From NCBI GenBank assembly GCA_024123955.1, contig CP099652.1:930001-994000 (forward strand): a stretch of 64,000 nucleotides of DNA. Direction: 5' to 3'. This DNA comes from Oxalobacteraceae bacterium OTU3CINTB1 (lineage in GTDB: Bacteria; Pseudomonadota; Gammaproteobacteria; Burkholderiales; Burkholderiaceae_D). Each line of letters starts with the position of its first letter. Within the stretch, counting starts at the first letter, position 1. The notes below the pieces were generated by a model. The model had not been told where the DNA came from. It made no database searches and worked only from the letters and a program-made list of their open reading frames with translations. Position numbers and translations under genes: made by a program. Of this stretch, positions 1 to 10,924 are shown piece by piece.

Positions 1-174
1 TGTCAATTTCCTGCACTTACTCAACGCAGCCACGGACTGGCGAACGCATACAGCCTACTATGCCGAAAATGGTCATGGTAGTCAATATGGCCTAAAATGA
101 CTATTTCGTTGTAATTCTATAATTTTTCATTCCGCAGCGGTGGTTACTTGCGGGCGCCCCAACCATTGTCTGTG
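1..174. other. Left-edge region, no secure gene
   Basis: No gene can be assigned with confidence. Plus-strand frame 2 is open from the window edge to a TGA at 98-100 and would end in AENGHGSQYGLK, which could be the C-terminus of a gene starting outside the window. The other two plus frames are also partly open and the codon bias is not that of the neighbouring genes, so this remains a guess. The rest, up to the stop of the cytochrome gene at 175, shows nothing recognisable. Confidence 0.2.
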
Positions 175-1461
175 TCACCGTTTTGTGCGTACGGCATTCG
201 CAACGGCGGTCTGCTGGTAGCCGTCCGTCAGCGTGTTGAGAAAAGCCACCAGGTCGGCGATGTCGCGCTCGCTCAGCGCCGATGGGCCGCCGGGGCGTCC
301 CCCAAACGGCGCATCCATGTTGACGTTGGCTTCTAGCCCGGCCGGCTGGTCGTCGAACTTGCGGTCCCGGTACCACTTCATCGGTGTCGTGTCGCGCGTG
401 GCGTAGAAGCGCACCACGTCCTCCAGCCGGCTGAAGCTGCCGTTGTGGAAGTAGGCCTTGCGCAGGGCGACGTTGCGCAGCGACGGCGTCTTGAAGCGTC
501 CACAATATTCCTTGTGGTCCTTGAGATCGGTGCGGTCCGGGCCGCACAGGCCGAGGTCATAGTAGCGCGGATCGGCGTTGACCAGCAGCTTGCGGTTGCG
601 CGGCACGCCGATGTTGATCAGGCCGTAGTCGGTGAACTGCGGGAACACGCCGCCCGGCGAGATGCGGCTGATGTGGCAGGACGCGCAGTTGCCCTTCGTT
701 TCATCGTTGAACACTTGTAGCCCGCGCCGCTCCGGCGCCGACAGCGTGGCTTGCTTGCGCAGGAACGCGTCGTACTTGCTGGTGTAGGGGTAGAAGTCGG
801 CCGGGCTTTCCTGGAACACTTCCAGCGCCATCAGCGCGCCCTGCAAGGCGGCATTGGGACGCGTGAAGATGTCGGCGCCGTACACCGCCTTGAACTTCGC
901 CGCCAGCGGACTAGCCTGCAAGCGCGCCAGCACGGCCGCCTCGTCCTTGTTGCCCATCTCGCGCGCCGACAGCAGCGGCCCCAGCGCCTGCTCGTGCGCC
1001 GACCGCGCGCGGCCGTCCCAGTCGTGGCCGCCGGTGGGGCCGGCGTCGGTGCTGTCGTCGCCGTCGTCGTCGTGGTAATGCTCGGTGAAGGCGGGCGCGT
1101 TCTGGATATAACGCAGCGAAGGCGTCGCGCGCGCACCCTCGGTCTTGCCGTCGGCGCCGCCCAGCTGCGCCGCCAGTGTGTTGTTGGGGCTGTAGGCGTT
1201 GTCGGGACTGTGGCAGCTGGCGCAGGCCAGCTTGCCCGACGCCGACAGGCTGGTGTCGTTGAACATGGCGCGTCCGAGTTCGGTCAACTCCGGCACCGTC
1301 GGCCGCCTTCCGGCCGGCGGCGCATAGGCGGCGCGCGCGGTATCGGCGGCTGCCACGGCAGCCATGGCAGGAGCGGCGGCGGGAGTGGCGGGTGCGGTTG
1401 GTGTCCCGCGTTGGCAGGCGCCCAGCAGCGCGGCCAGCAAAATTGCATAAATAATTTTCAT
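175..1461 (-). CDS. Diheme cytochrome c peroxidase / MauG-like lipoprotein
   Basis: Predicted exported diheme c-type cytochrome of the bacterial cytochrome c peroxidase/MauG family, which reduces peroxide or carries out oxidative chemistry in the periplasm. The 428-residue product begins with a lipoprotein signal (LLAALLGAC, Cys near 16), so it is probably membrane-anchored. It has two CXXCH haem sites, CASCH near residue 80 and CASCH near 259. An unusual Asp-rich stretch (HDDDGDDSTDAG, about 130) lies between them. ATG 1461 is chosen because an AGG sits 8 nt upstream; an in-frame GTG lies at 1467. The gene is divergent from the phosphoesterase at 1608, so the two may share a control region. 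Family is confident; substrate is unknown. Confidence 0.88.
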   Translation of the reverse strand: MKIIYAILLAALLGACQRGTPTAPATPAAAPAMAAVAAADTARAAYAPPAGRRPTVPELTELGRAMFNDTSLSASGKLACASCHSPDNAYSPNNTLAAQLGGADGKTEGARATPSLRYIQNAPAFTEHYHDDDGDDSTDAGPTGGHDWDGRARSAHEQALGPLLSAREMGNKDEAAVLARLQASPLAAKFKAVYGADIFTRPNAALQGALMALEVFQESPADFYPYTSKYDAFLRKQATLSAPERRGLQVFNDETKGNCASCHISRISPGGVFPQFTDYGLINIGVPRNRKLLVNADPRYYDLGLCGPDRTDLKDHKEYCGRFKTPSLRNVALRKAYFHNGSFSRLEDVVRFYATRDTTPMKWYRDRKFDDQPAGLEANVNMDAPFGGRPGGPSALSERDIADLVAFLNTLTDGYQQTAVANAVRTKR

Positions 1462-1478
1462 GCGCACAGCCTACCAAT

Positions 1479-1501
1479 ATGACATGACGACTACATGACT
1501 G
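1479..1501 (-). promoter_or_regulatory. Possible Pho-box-like direct repeat
   Basis: On the minus strand two 11-bp units, CAGTCATGTAG and TCGTCATGTCA, share the core GTCATGT at 11-bp spacing. This resembles PhoB sites, which are CTGTCAT-like heptamers repeated every 11 bp. It lies between the MauG-like gene and a phosphatase-type gene, so phosphate control would make sense. The match is imperfect and the orientation faces the cytochrome gene, so this is a weak call. Confidence 0.3.
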
Positions 1502-1607
1502 TTAGAAAACGATACAAAACGATACGTTTCCGGCCCTTCCATTTCATCGTCCTGACATATTCGCCGCCTAGCATGAGCCGCTTTCATCCCACCCTCAAGG
1601 CAAGAAC

Positions 1608-3749
1608 ATGACATCCAAACTGAAAACCGCCCTGCGGCCGCTGCCGCTGCTGCTGTTGGCGGCCGGCACCGGCGCCGGCCTGATCGCCTGCGGCAGTTCC
1701 TCCGGCGGCGACGTGCCGACCCTGTCCGGCCAGGTGGTTGGCAGCTATTACGAAAACGCCTCGGTCTGCCTTGAAAGCACCAGCGCCAAACTGACCTGCG
1801 ACAGCAATTCCGGCAGCGTGCGCACCGGCGCCGACGGCGGCTTCAAGGTGACCGGCACCGGCAGCGGCCCGTTGCTGGTCACCGTCGGCACCGACGCCAT
1901 CCGCCACGACGCGCTGGGCGACGCCGGCACCAAGGTCACGCAGAAGCTGGTGTTCCGCGCGCCGAACGGTCACACGGGCATCATCGACGCCATCAGCACC
2001 GAGCTGAGCGCGATCATGGACGCCAATGGCGGCGACTTCGCCAAGGCCAGCGCGCAGCTGGCCGCGCGCATCGGCGTTGCCGAAAGCAATCTGCTGGTCG
2101 ACGTCAACAAGGTTTCCGGCGACGACCAGGCGAAATTGAAAGCCGAGAACGACAACTTCACCGCCGTCATCGCCGCCGCCGGCACGCAGAGCGCCAACGC
2201 CGACGTGGCCAGCGCCATCAGCGCCGGCGCCGCGCTGGGCAACATCAAGAACATCGTCGTCATCTACGCGGAAAACCGCGGCTTCGACAACTTGTACGGC
2301 CTGTTCCCGGGCGCGAATGGCGTGCCCGGCGTGAACCCGACTTCGACCGGCGGCTACGTGGCGCAGAAGGATGCCGACAACAGCACCTTGCCGGTGCTGC
2401 CGCCGACCTGGGGCGGCATGACCGCCGCCGGCCAGAGCCTGGTGATCACACAGGCGCAGTCGGCCAACCTGCCGAACAAGCCGTTCCAGATCGATGACGT
2501 CAACAGCCCGATCGCGCTACCGCAGTCGGTCATCACGCGCGACCTGGTGCACCGCTTCTACAACAACCAGATGCAGATCAACGGCGGCGCCAACGACAAG
2601 TTCGCCCTGTACTCGGACGCCGGCGGGCTGACCATGGGCTACTACGACGGCAGCAAGATGAAGATGTGGGACATCGCCAAGCAGTACGCGCTGGCCGACA
2701 ACCTGTTCATTGGCGCCTTCGGCGGCTCGTTCCTGACGCACCAGTACCTGATCTGCGCTTGCGCGCCGCAATACCCGAACGCCGACAAGTCGGTGGCGGC
2801 CGCGTCGATCTCGAAGATCGATGTCGATGCCAAGGGCAACTTCGTGCGCCTGACGCCGTCGGCCACGTCGCCCAGCAGCGTGCTGAACGGCGCGCAGACC
2901 TACGCCAACGACAGCACCTTGACCCCGGCCGACGCCAGCGGCATGTTCTACGCGGTCAACACCATGCAGCCGCCGTTCCAGCCGAGCAGCAACGCCCCGG
3001 CCGGCGGCGACGGCAGCCACCTGTACGCCGATCCGGCCAAGGCCAACACCTTGCCGCCGCAGACGCAGAAGAACATCGGCGACATGCTGACCAGTAAAAA
3101 CATCGACTGGGCCTGGTACGCCGGCGCCTGGAACAGCACCACCGCCAACGCCACCTCGGCCACGCGCGGCTCGTTTGCCAATCCGCCCAACTTCCAGTTC
3201 CACCACCAGCCGTTCAACTACTACGCCGAGATGGACCCGGTGACCAACCCGGCCTACCGCGCGGCGCACCTGAAGGATTACGATACCCAGTTCGTGGCCG
3301 ACGTCGCCGCCGGCACCTTGCCGCCGGTGGCCTTCTACAAGCCGCAGGGCAACCTGAATCAGCACGCCGGCTACGCGTCGGTGGCGGACGGCGACGCCCA
3401 CATCGCCGATGTCATTGCCAAGCTCAAGCAAAGTCCGCAGTGGAAGAACATGCTGGTCATCGTCACCTACGACGAGAACGGCGGCTTCTACGACCACGCC
3501 GCGCCGCCGAAGGGCGACCGCTGGGGTCCGGGCACGCGCGTGCCGGCGATCATCGTGTCGCCGTTCGTGAAGAAGGGGTCGGTCGACCATACGCAGTACG
3601 ACTCGGCGTCGATCCTGCGCGCCATCACCCACCGCTTCAACCTGCCGGTGCTCGATGGCTTGACGGTGCGCGACAAGGCGCTGGCCGACAACGGCGCCAA
3701 GCCGATGGGCGACTTCAGCGCGGCGCTGGCCTTGACGCCGCAGGAGTAA
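1608..3749 (+). CDS. Acid phosphatase / phospholipase C-type phosphoesterase lipoprotein
   Basis: Exported phosphoesterase of the alkaline-phosphatase superfamily branch that contains phospholipase C and AcpA-type acid phosphatases. Residues 1-28 form a lipoprotein signal (GLIAC, Cys 28). Residues 30-210 are a family-variable N-terminal region. The catalytic domain begins with VVIYAENRGFDNLYG near 218-231 and carries the later metal-site motif YDENGGFYDH near 623-632. Length (713 aa) suits the family with its extra N-terminal part. Substrate, whether phosphomonoester or phospholipid, cannot be read from sequence. Its divergent partner is the diheme cytochrome; a bidirectional terminator follows it. 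Confidence 0.88.
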   Translation: MTSKLKTALRPLPLLLLAAGTGAGLIACGSSSGGDVPTLSGQVVGSYYENASVCLESTSAKLTCDSNSGSVRTGADGGFKVTGTGSGPLLVTVGTDAIRHDALGDAGTKVTQKLVFRAPNGHTGIIDAISTELSAIMDANGGDFAKASAQLAARIGVAESNLLVDVNKVSGDDQAKLKAENDNFTAVIAAAGTQSANADVASAISAGAALGNIKNIVVIYAENRGFDNLYGLFPGANGVPGVNPTSTGGYVAQKDADNSTLPVLPPTWGGMTAAGQSLVITQAQSANLPNKPFQIDDVNSPIALPQSVITRDLVHRFYNNQMQINGGANDKFALYSDAGGLTMGYYDGSKMKMWDIAKQYALADNLFIGAFGGSFLTHQYLICACAPQYPNADKSVAAASISKIDVDAKGNFVRLTPSATSPSSVLNGAQTYANDSTLTPADASGMFYAVNTMQPPFQPSSNAPAGGDGSHLYADPAKANTLPPQTQKNIGDMLTSKNIDWAWYAGAWNSTTANATSATRGSFANPPNFQFHHQPFNYYAEMDPVTNPAYRAAHLKDYDTQFVADVAAGTLPPVAFYKPQGNLNQHAGYASVADGDAHIADVIAKLKQSPQWKNMLVIVTYDENGGFYDHAAPPKGDRWGPGTRVPAIIVSPFVKKGSVDHTQYDSASILRAITHRFNLPVLDGLTVRDKALADNGAKPMGDFSAALALTPQE

Positions 3750-3780
3750 GCGGCGGGGAAATCTGCGCGTGAAAACAAAA

Positions 3781-3810
3781 ATGGCCGGGTTCGCACCCGG
3801 CCATTTTTTT
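3781..3810. terminator. Bidirectional intrinsic terminator
   Basis: A perfect 10-bp stem (ATGGCCGGGT / ACCCGGCCAT) with a TCGC loop is followed by seven T on the plus strand and preceded by an A-rich stretch that gives T on the minus strand. It sits between the convergent phosphoesterase and hemB genes and can stop both. Confidence 0.9.
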
Positions 3811-3827
3811 CGCCAACGTAGATCAGT

Positions 3828-4856
<1,029 letters not shown>

Positions 4857-4867
4857 CTAAAGCAGGA

Positions 4868-5599
4868 TTATTTTTTGTCGTCCGGTTCGACGTCGTCTTC
4901 CATCTCGATCAGCTCGACCTGGGCCGCCGCTTCCTCGTCGGTGACGCCGGCCAGTTCCAGGATCTTGTCGTTGGCTTCGTCGATGCCGATACGCTTGAGC
5001 GCGGAGAACAGTTGCACCGTGAAAGGGAAGCCTTCGCCGTCCTCGTCGACATAGCTGTCGAGCTTGGCTTTGGCCTGGCGCAGCACGTTGACCGATTCGT
5101 TGCGGTTCAACTTGTCAACCTTGGTCAGAATGCAATGGATCGGCTTGCCGGTCGGGGCAAACCATTCGAGCATCTGGATGTCCAGGTCGGTGAACGGGCG
5201 GCGCGAGTCCATGATCAGGATCAGCGCGGCCAGCTGCTCGCGGCGCTGCACGTAGTCGCCCAGCAGGCGCTGCCAGTGCAGCTTGGCCGAGCCGGACACT
5301 TCCGCGTAGCCGTAGCCGGGCAAGTCGACCAGCAGGCATTCGATCTCCTCGACGATGGTCGGGTCCTTGCGGTGCTGCGCGACGTGCGCGCCGCCGATCG
5401 AAAAGTAGTTAATGTGCTGGGTGCGGCCAGGGGTCTTGGAGGCGAACGCGAGACCTTTCTGGTTGCACAGGATGTTGATGGCGGTCGATTTGCCGGCGTT
5501 GGAGCGACCTGCAAAGGCGATCTCAGGCACCGTGGTATCGGGCAGATCACGCAATTGGTTGACGGTCGTAAAGAAGCGGGCTTGCCAGAGTTTGGACAT
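4868..5599 (-). CDS. engB: Ribosome-biogenesis GTP-binding protein EngB/YsxC
   Basis: Essential TRAFAC-class GTPase (YihA/YsxC) needed for large-subunit ribosome assembly. The GTP-binding motifs are in order: G1 GRSNAGKS (31-38), G3 DLPGYGYA (92-99) and G4 TKVD (159-162). At 243 aa it is longer than the usual 200-220 because of an acidic C-terminal tail ending [12 protein letters not shown]. It is first in a probable engB-hemB transcription unit, divergent from the cytochrome c4 gene, with about 150 bp of shared upstream DNA. Confidence 0.96.
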   Translation of the reverse strand: MSKLWQARFFTTVNQLRDLPDTTVPEIAFAGRSNAGKSTAINILCNQKGLAFASKTPGRTQHINYFSIGGAHVAQHRKDPTIVEEIECLLVDLPGYGYAEVSGSAKLHWQRLLGDYVQRREQLAALILIMDSRRPFTDLDIQMLEWFAPTGKPIHCILTKVDKLNRNESVNVLRQAKAKLDSYVDEDGEGFPFTVQLFSALKRIGIDEANDKILELAGVTDEEAAAQVELIEMEDDVEPDDKK

Positions 5600-5747
5600 G
5601 GGATGGGGAAAAATGCAACAAAAGGGAGCAAATATGCTGGAAAGCTATTGTACAATGAGTGGTTACGAAGTGTTGCCATGCATATTTCGTGCTAGCGTGG
5701 GCGACAGTTTCAAAAAAATCTTTTTAGACTCGTCTCAGGGTGCTTGA

Positions 5748-6422
5748 ATGAATCGTGTGTTTTCACCATTTGTAAAATCCTTGCTCATCGCTCTGCTGGC
5801 AGTCTCTGCCTCCGCCTCCGCCGAAGAGAAAAAGCCCGCGCCCGCCGCCCCCGTACCGAAAGTCGACGCGGCCAAAGGCGGCGCCCTGTACACCGACGGC
5901 GACAACGCGCGCGGCCTGCCGGCATGCGTTTCCTGCCACGGCGCCAACGGCAACTCGACCATCGCCATCAATCCGAAACTGTCGGCCCAGCACGAGGGCT
6001 ATATTTATAAGCAGCTGGTGAACTTTACGACGCCGGAGCGGAATCAACCGGTGATGACGACCTACGCCAAGATGCTGACGGACGAGGAAAAGCACAATGT
6101 TGCGGCCTGGCTGAGCACCCAGGCCGCCAAGCCGGGTGCGGCCAAGAACAAGGACACGATCGAACTGGGCAAGAAGATCTACCGTGGCGGCATCGCCGAC
6201 AAGAACGTGCCGGCCTGTGCCAGCTGTCACGGCGCCAGCGGCGGCGGCATCCCGGTGCAATATCCGCGCATCGCTGGCCAGCACCAGGATTACACCGTCG
6301 CCCAGCTTGGCTTGTTCAAGACCGGCGGCCGCAAGAACAGCGCGCAGATGAGCACGATCGCGCAGCGCATGTCCGACGAGGAAATGAAAGCCGTCGCCGA
6401 TTACGTCGCCGGCTTGAAGTAA
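5748..6422 (+). CDS. Cytochrome c4 (diheme c-type cytochrome)
   Basis: Periplasmic diheme electron carrier feeding terminal oxidases. It has a cleavable signal peptide (about 1-25, ending ASASA) and two cytochrome c domains with CXXCH sites at 60-64 (CVSCH) and 157-161 (CASCH). The two halves are similar, as expected for cytochrome c4. It lies directly upstream of resB and ccsB, which attach haem to such proteins. An intrinsic terminator follows at 6473, so it is probably transcribed on its own. Confidence 0.94.
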   Translation: MNRVFSPFVKSLLIALLAVSASASAEEKKPAPAAPVPKVDAAKGGALYTDGDNARGLPACVSCHGANGNSTIAINPKLSAQHEGYIYKQLVNFTTPERNQPVMTTYAKMLTDEEKHNVAAWLSTQAAKPGAAKNKDTIELGKKIYRGGIADKNVPACASCHGASGGGIPVQYPRIAGQHQDYTVAQLGLFKTGGRKNSAQMSTIAQRMSDEEMKAVADYVAGLK

Positions 6423-6472
6423 GCGCGTGACCGCCGGCCCCGCGAGGGGAAGGCGCCGCGAACAGACCAGGG

Positions 6473-6502
6473 GCAGCAGCGCAAGCGGGCTGCCTTTTTT
6501 GT
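6473..6502 (+). terminator. Intrinsic terminator after cytochrome c4
   Basis: A GGCAGC / GCTGCC stem (6473-6478 and 6491-6496) encloses a 12-nt loop and is followed by six T. It separates the cytochrome c4 gene from resB. Confidence 0.7.
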
Positions 6503-6555
6503 TGGTATCGGGTGATACACTTGTTAGCTGCATCTTTTATTGAAACGTCCCACGC

Positions 6556-8643
6556 ATGAGTAGCCCCAGCACCACCGGTATCGAACTGAAGACACGCCGT
6601 CCCATCGTCGGCGAGATTGTTGAATTGATTTCCTCGATGCGCTTCGCCATCGCGCTGCTGGCGATGATCGCCATCGCCGCCGTCATCGGCACCGTGATGA
6701 AGCAGAACGAGGCGACCTCGAACTACATCAACCAGTTCGGACAGTTCTGGTATGAGGTGTTCGACAAGGCCGGCCTGTATTCCGTGTACTCGGCGTGGTG
6801 GTTCCTGCTGCTGATGGGGATGCTGGTGACGTCGACCTCGCTGTGCATCGCGCGCAATTCGCCGAAGATGATCAAGGACATGCGCAGCTGGCGCGAGAAC
6901 GTGCGCGAGCAGTCGCTGCTGAACTTTCACCACAAGATGCAGTGGCGCGCGGCGCTGGCCCGCGCGGCGCTGGCGCAGCAGACCGCCGCCCGCCTGGCCG
7001 ACGCCGGCTACAAGGTCAAGCTGGTCGAGAAGGACAACGGCACCTTGCTGGCGGCCAAGCAGGGCGCGGCCAACAAGTTCGGCTACATCTTCGCGCACTC
7101 GGCCATCGTCATCATCTGCGTCGGCGCGCTGTTCGATTCGGACATGCCGATCCGCTTCCAGGAATGGTTCCTCGGCAAGACGCCGTTCGCCGGCAGCGGT
7201 TTGATCTCGGCGGTGCCCCAGCAGCACCGTTTGAGCACGGCCAATCCCACCTTCCGCGGCAACACCCTGATCCCCGAGGGCGCCTCCAGCGACAGCGCGC
7301 TGCTGCAGCGCGCCGACGGCGTGCTGATCCAGGAACTGCCGGTGACGATCAAGCTGAAAAAATTCACCATCGATTTCTACAGCACCGGCATGCCCAAGCT
7401 GTTCGCCAGCGAGGTCGAGGTCAAGGACCATGCCAGCGGCGAGGTGGTCAAGGCCGTCATCGAAGTCAACAAGCCCTTGCTGTACAAGGGCCTGGCGATC
7501 TACCAGTCCAGTTTTGAGGATGGCGGCAGCAAGCTCAAACTGACGGGCTTCCCGATGACGGGCGGCGACACCACGCCGTTCGCCATCGCCGGCGAGGTCG
7601 GCGGCAACACGCCGCTGGGCAAGGAGTACACGGTCGAGTGGTCGGGCTTCCGTCCATTCAACGTTGAGAACCTGGCCAGCCAGGACGCGCGCGCCGTCAA
7701 GCAGGGCAAGAGCCTGCAGGAGCAGTTCGCGCAGGGCCTCGACAAGCACACCGGCTCGGCCGGGCGCAACGCCAACAACAAGGATTTGAAGAACGTCGGC
7801 CCGAGCGTGCAATACAAGCTGCGCGACAAGACCGGCCAGGCGCGCGAATTCCAGAACTACATGCAGCCGGTCACGGTCGACGGCGCCACGGTGTTCCTGG
7901 CCGGCGTGCGCTCGAATCCGTCGGACCCGTTCAGCTTCCTGCGCATCCCGTCGGACGACGCCCATACCGTCAACGAGTGGATGCGCCTGCGCGCCGCGCT
8001 GACCGATCCGGCACTGCGCGACGCCGCCGCCAAACGCTACGCCGAGCGCGCCGCGCCGAAGGGGCCGAACGCGGAAACGCTGCGCGAGCAGATCGAGGCG
8101 TCGGCACAGAAGAGCCTGGCCTTGTTCGCCGGCGACAGCAAGGCCGCCGGTTTCCTGTCCATTTCGCAGTTCCTGGAAAAGGTGCCGGAAGCGGGCCGCG
8201 AGAAGACCGCCGAGGTGTTCATGAAGATCCTCAACGGCAGCCTGTGGGAGTTGTGGCAGGCCGCGCGCGCCAAGTCCGGCCTGCCGGAGGTGAGCGCCGA
8301 CGAGAACCACGGCCGCTGGTTGCTGCTGGCGACCAATGCGCTGTCGGACGCCTTCTTCTACGGCGCGCCGGTGTATTTGCAGCTCGACGAGTTCGTCGAG
8401 GTCAAGGCGTCGGTGTTCCAGGTGACGCGCTCGCCGGGCAAGAACGTGGTCTACCTCGGCTGCGCGCTGCTGGTGCTGGGCGTGTTTTCGATGTTCTACA
8501 TCCGCGAGCGCCGGCTGTGGGTGTGGATCAAGGACGGGGAAGACGGCGCGGAGGCCCTGATGGCCATGAGCACGCAGCGCAAGACGCTCGATTTCGAACG
8601 CGAATATGAAACTTTGAAAGAAAAGCTGCCACAATCGGCGTAG
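6556..8643 (+). CDS. resB: Cytochrome c biogenesis protein ResB (Ccs1)
   Basis: Membrane component of System II cytochrome c maturation. With CcsB/ResC it delivers haem across the membrane and joins it to apocytochromes. The 695-aa protein has N-terminal transmembrane segments (near 33-55 and 78-98), a third near 178-196 (IFAHSAIVIICVGALF), a large periplasmic domain, and a last segment near 636-652 (LGCALLVLGVFSMFYI) followed by a cytoplasmic tail. This is the ResB topology. It is followed after 28 nt by ccsB, with which it forms the synthase, and preceded by a cytochrome c4 gene. Confidence 0.96.
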   Translation: MSSPSTTGIELKTRRPIVGEIVELISSMRFAIALLAMIAIAAVIGTVMKQNEATSNYINQFGQFWYEVFDKAGLYSVYSAWWFLLLMGMLVTSTSLCIARNSPKMIKDMRSWRENVREQSLLNFHHKMQWRAALARAALAQQTAARLADAGYKVKLVEKDNGTLLAAKQGAANKFGYIFAHSAIVIICVGALFDSDMPIRFQEWFLGKTPFAGSGLISAVPQQHRLSTANPTFRGNTLIPEGASSDSALLQRADGVLIQELPVTIKLKKFTIDFYSTGMPKLFASEVEVKDHASGEVVKAVIEVNKPLLYKGLAIYQSSFEDGGSKLKLTGFPMTGGDTTPFAIAGEVGGNTPLGKEYTVEWSGFRPFNVENLASQDARAVKQGKSLQEQFAQGLDKHTGSAGRNANNKDLKNVGPSVQYKLRDKTGQAREFQNYMQPVTVDGATVFLAGVRSNPSDPFSFLRIPSDDAHTVNEWMRLRAALTDPALRDAAAKRYAERAAPKGPNAETLREQIEASAQKSLALFAGDSKAAGFLSISQFLEKVPEAGREKTAEVFMKILNGSLWELWQAARAKSGLPEVSADENHGRWLLLATNALSDAFFYGAPVYLQLDEFVEVKASVFQVTRSPGKNVVYLGCALLVLGVFSMFYIRERRLWVWIKDGEDGAEALMAMSTQRKTLDFEREYETLKEKLPQSA

Positions 8644-8671
8644 TGGCAAAATTGCGGCACAGGAGAACACG

Positions 8672-9826
8672 ATGGAACTTACCAAAACTCAGCAAACCTA
8701 TATTCAGGCGCCAGGCTATTTCAAGCGATTGACGACCATCGACTGGATTTTCGCGGCGGCGCTGCTGGCCGGCTCGCTGTTCGGGCTGAACCGCTACGGC
8801 CACTTCATGGACATCTACGAGAAGGCGATCCTGCTGCTGGCCGCGCCCACTTTCGCCGCGCTCGGCTGGCACTGGAAGCCGGTGCGCTGGCTGATGCCGC
8901 TGGTGGCGCTGCTGTCGCTGTGGGCGATCTCGATGTACGGCGGCCAGCTCGACATGGGCAGCACCAAGTTCTGGCTGCGCTACATGCTGTCGAGCCAGTC
9001 GGCGATCCTGTGGATGAGCGTGATGTTCTGCCTGTCCACCTTGTTCTACTGGATCGGCTTTGCCGGCCGCTCCGATTCCATCTCCAGCCTGGGCTCGAAG
9101 CTGAGCTGGGCCGCCGTCGTGCTCGGCTGGACCGGCATGATGGTGCGCTGGTACGAGTCCTACCTGATCGGCGCCGACGTCGGCCACATCCCGGTGTCGA
9201 ACCTGTATGAAGTGTTCATCCTGTTCTCGCTGATCACGGCGATGTTCTACCTGTATTTCGAGCAGCGCTACGCCACCCGCCAGATGGGCCCGTTCGTGCT
9301 GCTGATCATCAGCGCCGCCATCGGCTTCCTGTTCTGGTACACGACCTCGCGCGACGCCGCCGAGATCCAGCCGCTGCTGCCGGCGCTGCAAAGCTGGTGG
9401 ATGAAAATCCACGTCCCGGCCAACTTCATCGGCTACGGCAATTTCGCGCTGGCGGCGATGGTCGCGTCGGCATACCTGCTGAAGACCTCCGGCTACCTGA
9501 AGGACCGCCTGCCGTCGGAGGAGGTGCTCGACGACGTCATGTACAAGGCCATCTCGGCCGGCTTTGCCTTCTTCACGATCGCCACCATCCTCGGCGCGCT
9601 GTGGGCGGCCGAGGCGTGGGGCGGCTACTGGTCGTGGGATCCGAAGGAGACCTGGGCCCTGATCGTCTGGCTCAACTACGCGGCCTGGCTGCACATGCGC
9701 CTGATGACGGGCCTGCGCGGCCGGCCGGCGGCGTGGTGGGCGCTGGTGGGCCTGCTGGTGACCACGTTCGCCTTTCTGGGCGTCAACATGTTCCTGTCCG
9801 GGCTGCACTCGTACGGAAAGCTGTAG
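8672..9826 (+). CDS. ccsB: Cytochrome c biogenesis protein CcsB/ResC (CcsA family)
   Basis: Haem-handling membrane protein of System II, partner of ResB. The 384-aa polytopic protein carries the family's Trp-rich haem-binding loop, GGYWSWDPKETW, near 317-328, with histidines in flanking helices for haem ligation. An AGGAGA sits upstream of the ATG. It closes the resB-ccsB pair; 118 bp follow before msrP, with signs of a separate promoter. Confidence 0.96.
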   Translation: MELTKTQQTYIQAPGYFKRLTTIDWIFAAALLAGSLFGLNRYGHFMDIYEKAILLLAAPTFAALGWHWKPVRWLMPLVALLSLWAISMYGGQLDMGSTKFWLRYMLSSQSAILWMSVMFCLSTLFYWIGFAGRSDSISSLGSKLSWAAVVLGWTGMMVRWYESYLIGADVGHIPVSNLYEVFILFSLITAMFYLYFEQRYATRQMGPFVLLIISAAIGFLFWYTTSRDAAEIQPLLPALQSWWMKIHVPANFIGYGNFALAAMVASAYLLKTSGYLKDRLPSEEVLDDVMYKAISAGFAFFTIATILGALWAAEAWGGYWSWDPKETWALIVWLNYAAWLHMRLMTGLRGRPAAWWALVGLLVTTFAFLGVNMFLSGLHSYGKL

Positions 9827-9858
9827 CATTCGGTCAGGGTTGTATGCCTGACAATAAA

Positions 9859-9902
9859 ATGTAATCGCAATGTAATCAGCATGTTGCTTCGATTGGTGTA
9901 AT
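9859..9902 (+). promoter_or_regulatory. Putative activator repeats and extended -10 of msrPQ
   Basis: Three 11-bp units start at 9859, 9870 and 9881 (ATGTAATCGCA, ATGTAATCAGC, ATGTTGCTTCG). The first two share ATGTAATC exactly. A TGGTGTAAT at 9894-9902 resembles an extended -10 and no good -35 is visible, so the repeats would overlap the -35 region as for OmpR/PhoB-family activators. E. coli msrPQ is controlled by the HprSR two-component system, whose site also contains TGTAATG half-sites. The specific regulator here is inferred. Confidence 0.45.
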
Positions 9903-9944
9903 GTTCAGGTTATTGGTAACCCATTGCACCTTTCTGGAGTCAAC

Positions 9945-10922
<978 letters not shown>

Positions 10923-10924
10923 AC

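Noticed and set aside
6316..8685. Minus-strand open frame of nearly 800 codons over resB
   Set aside because: Antisense to a membrane protein with correct topology; composition is that of a shadow frame.
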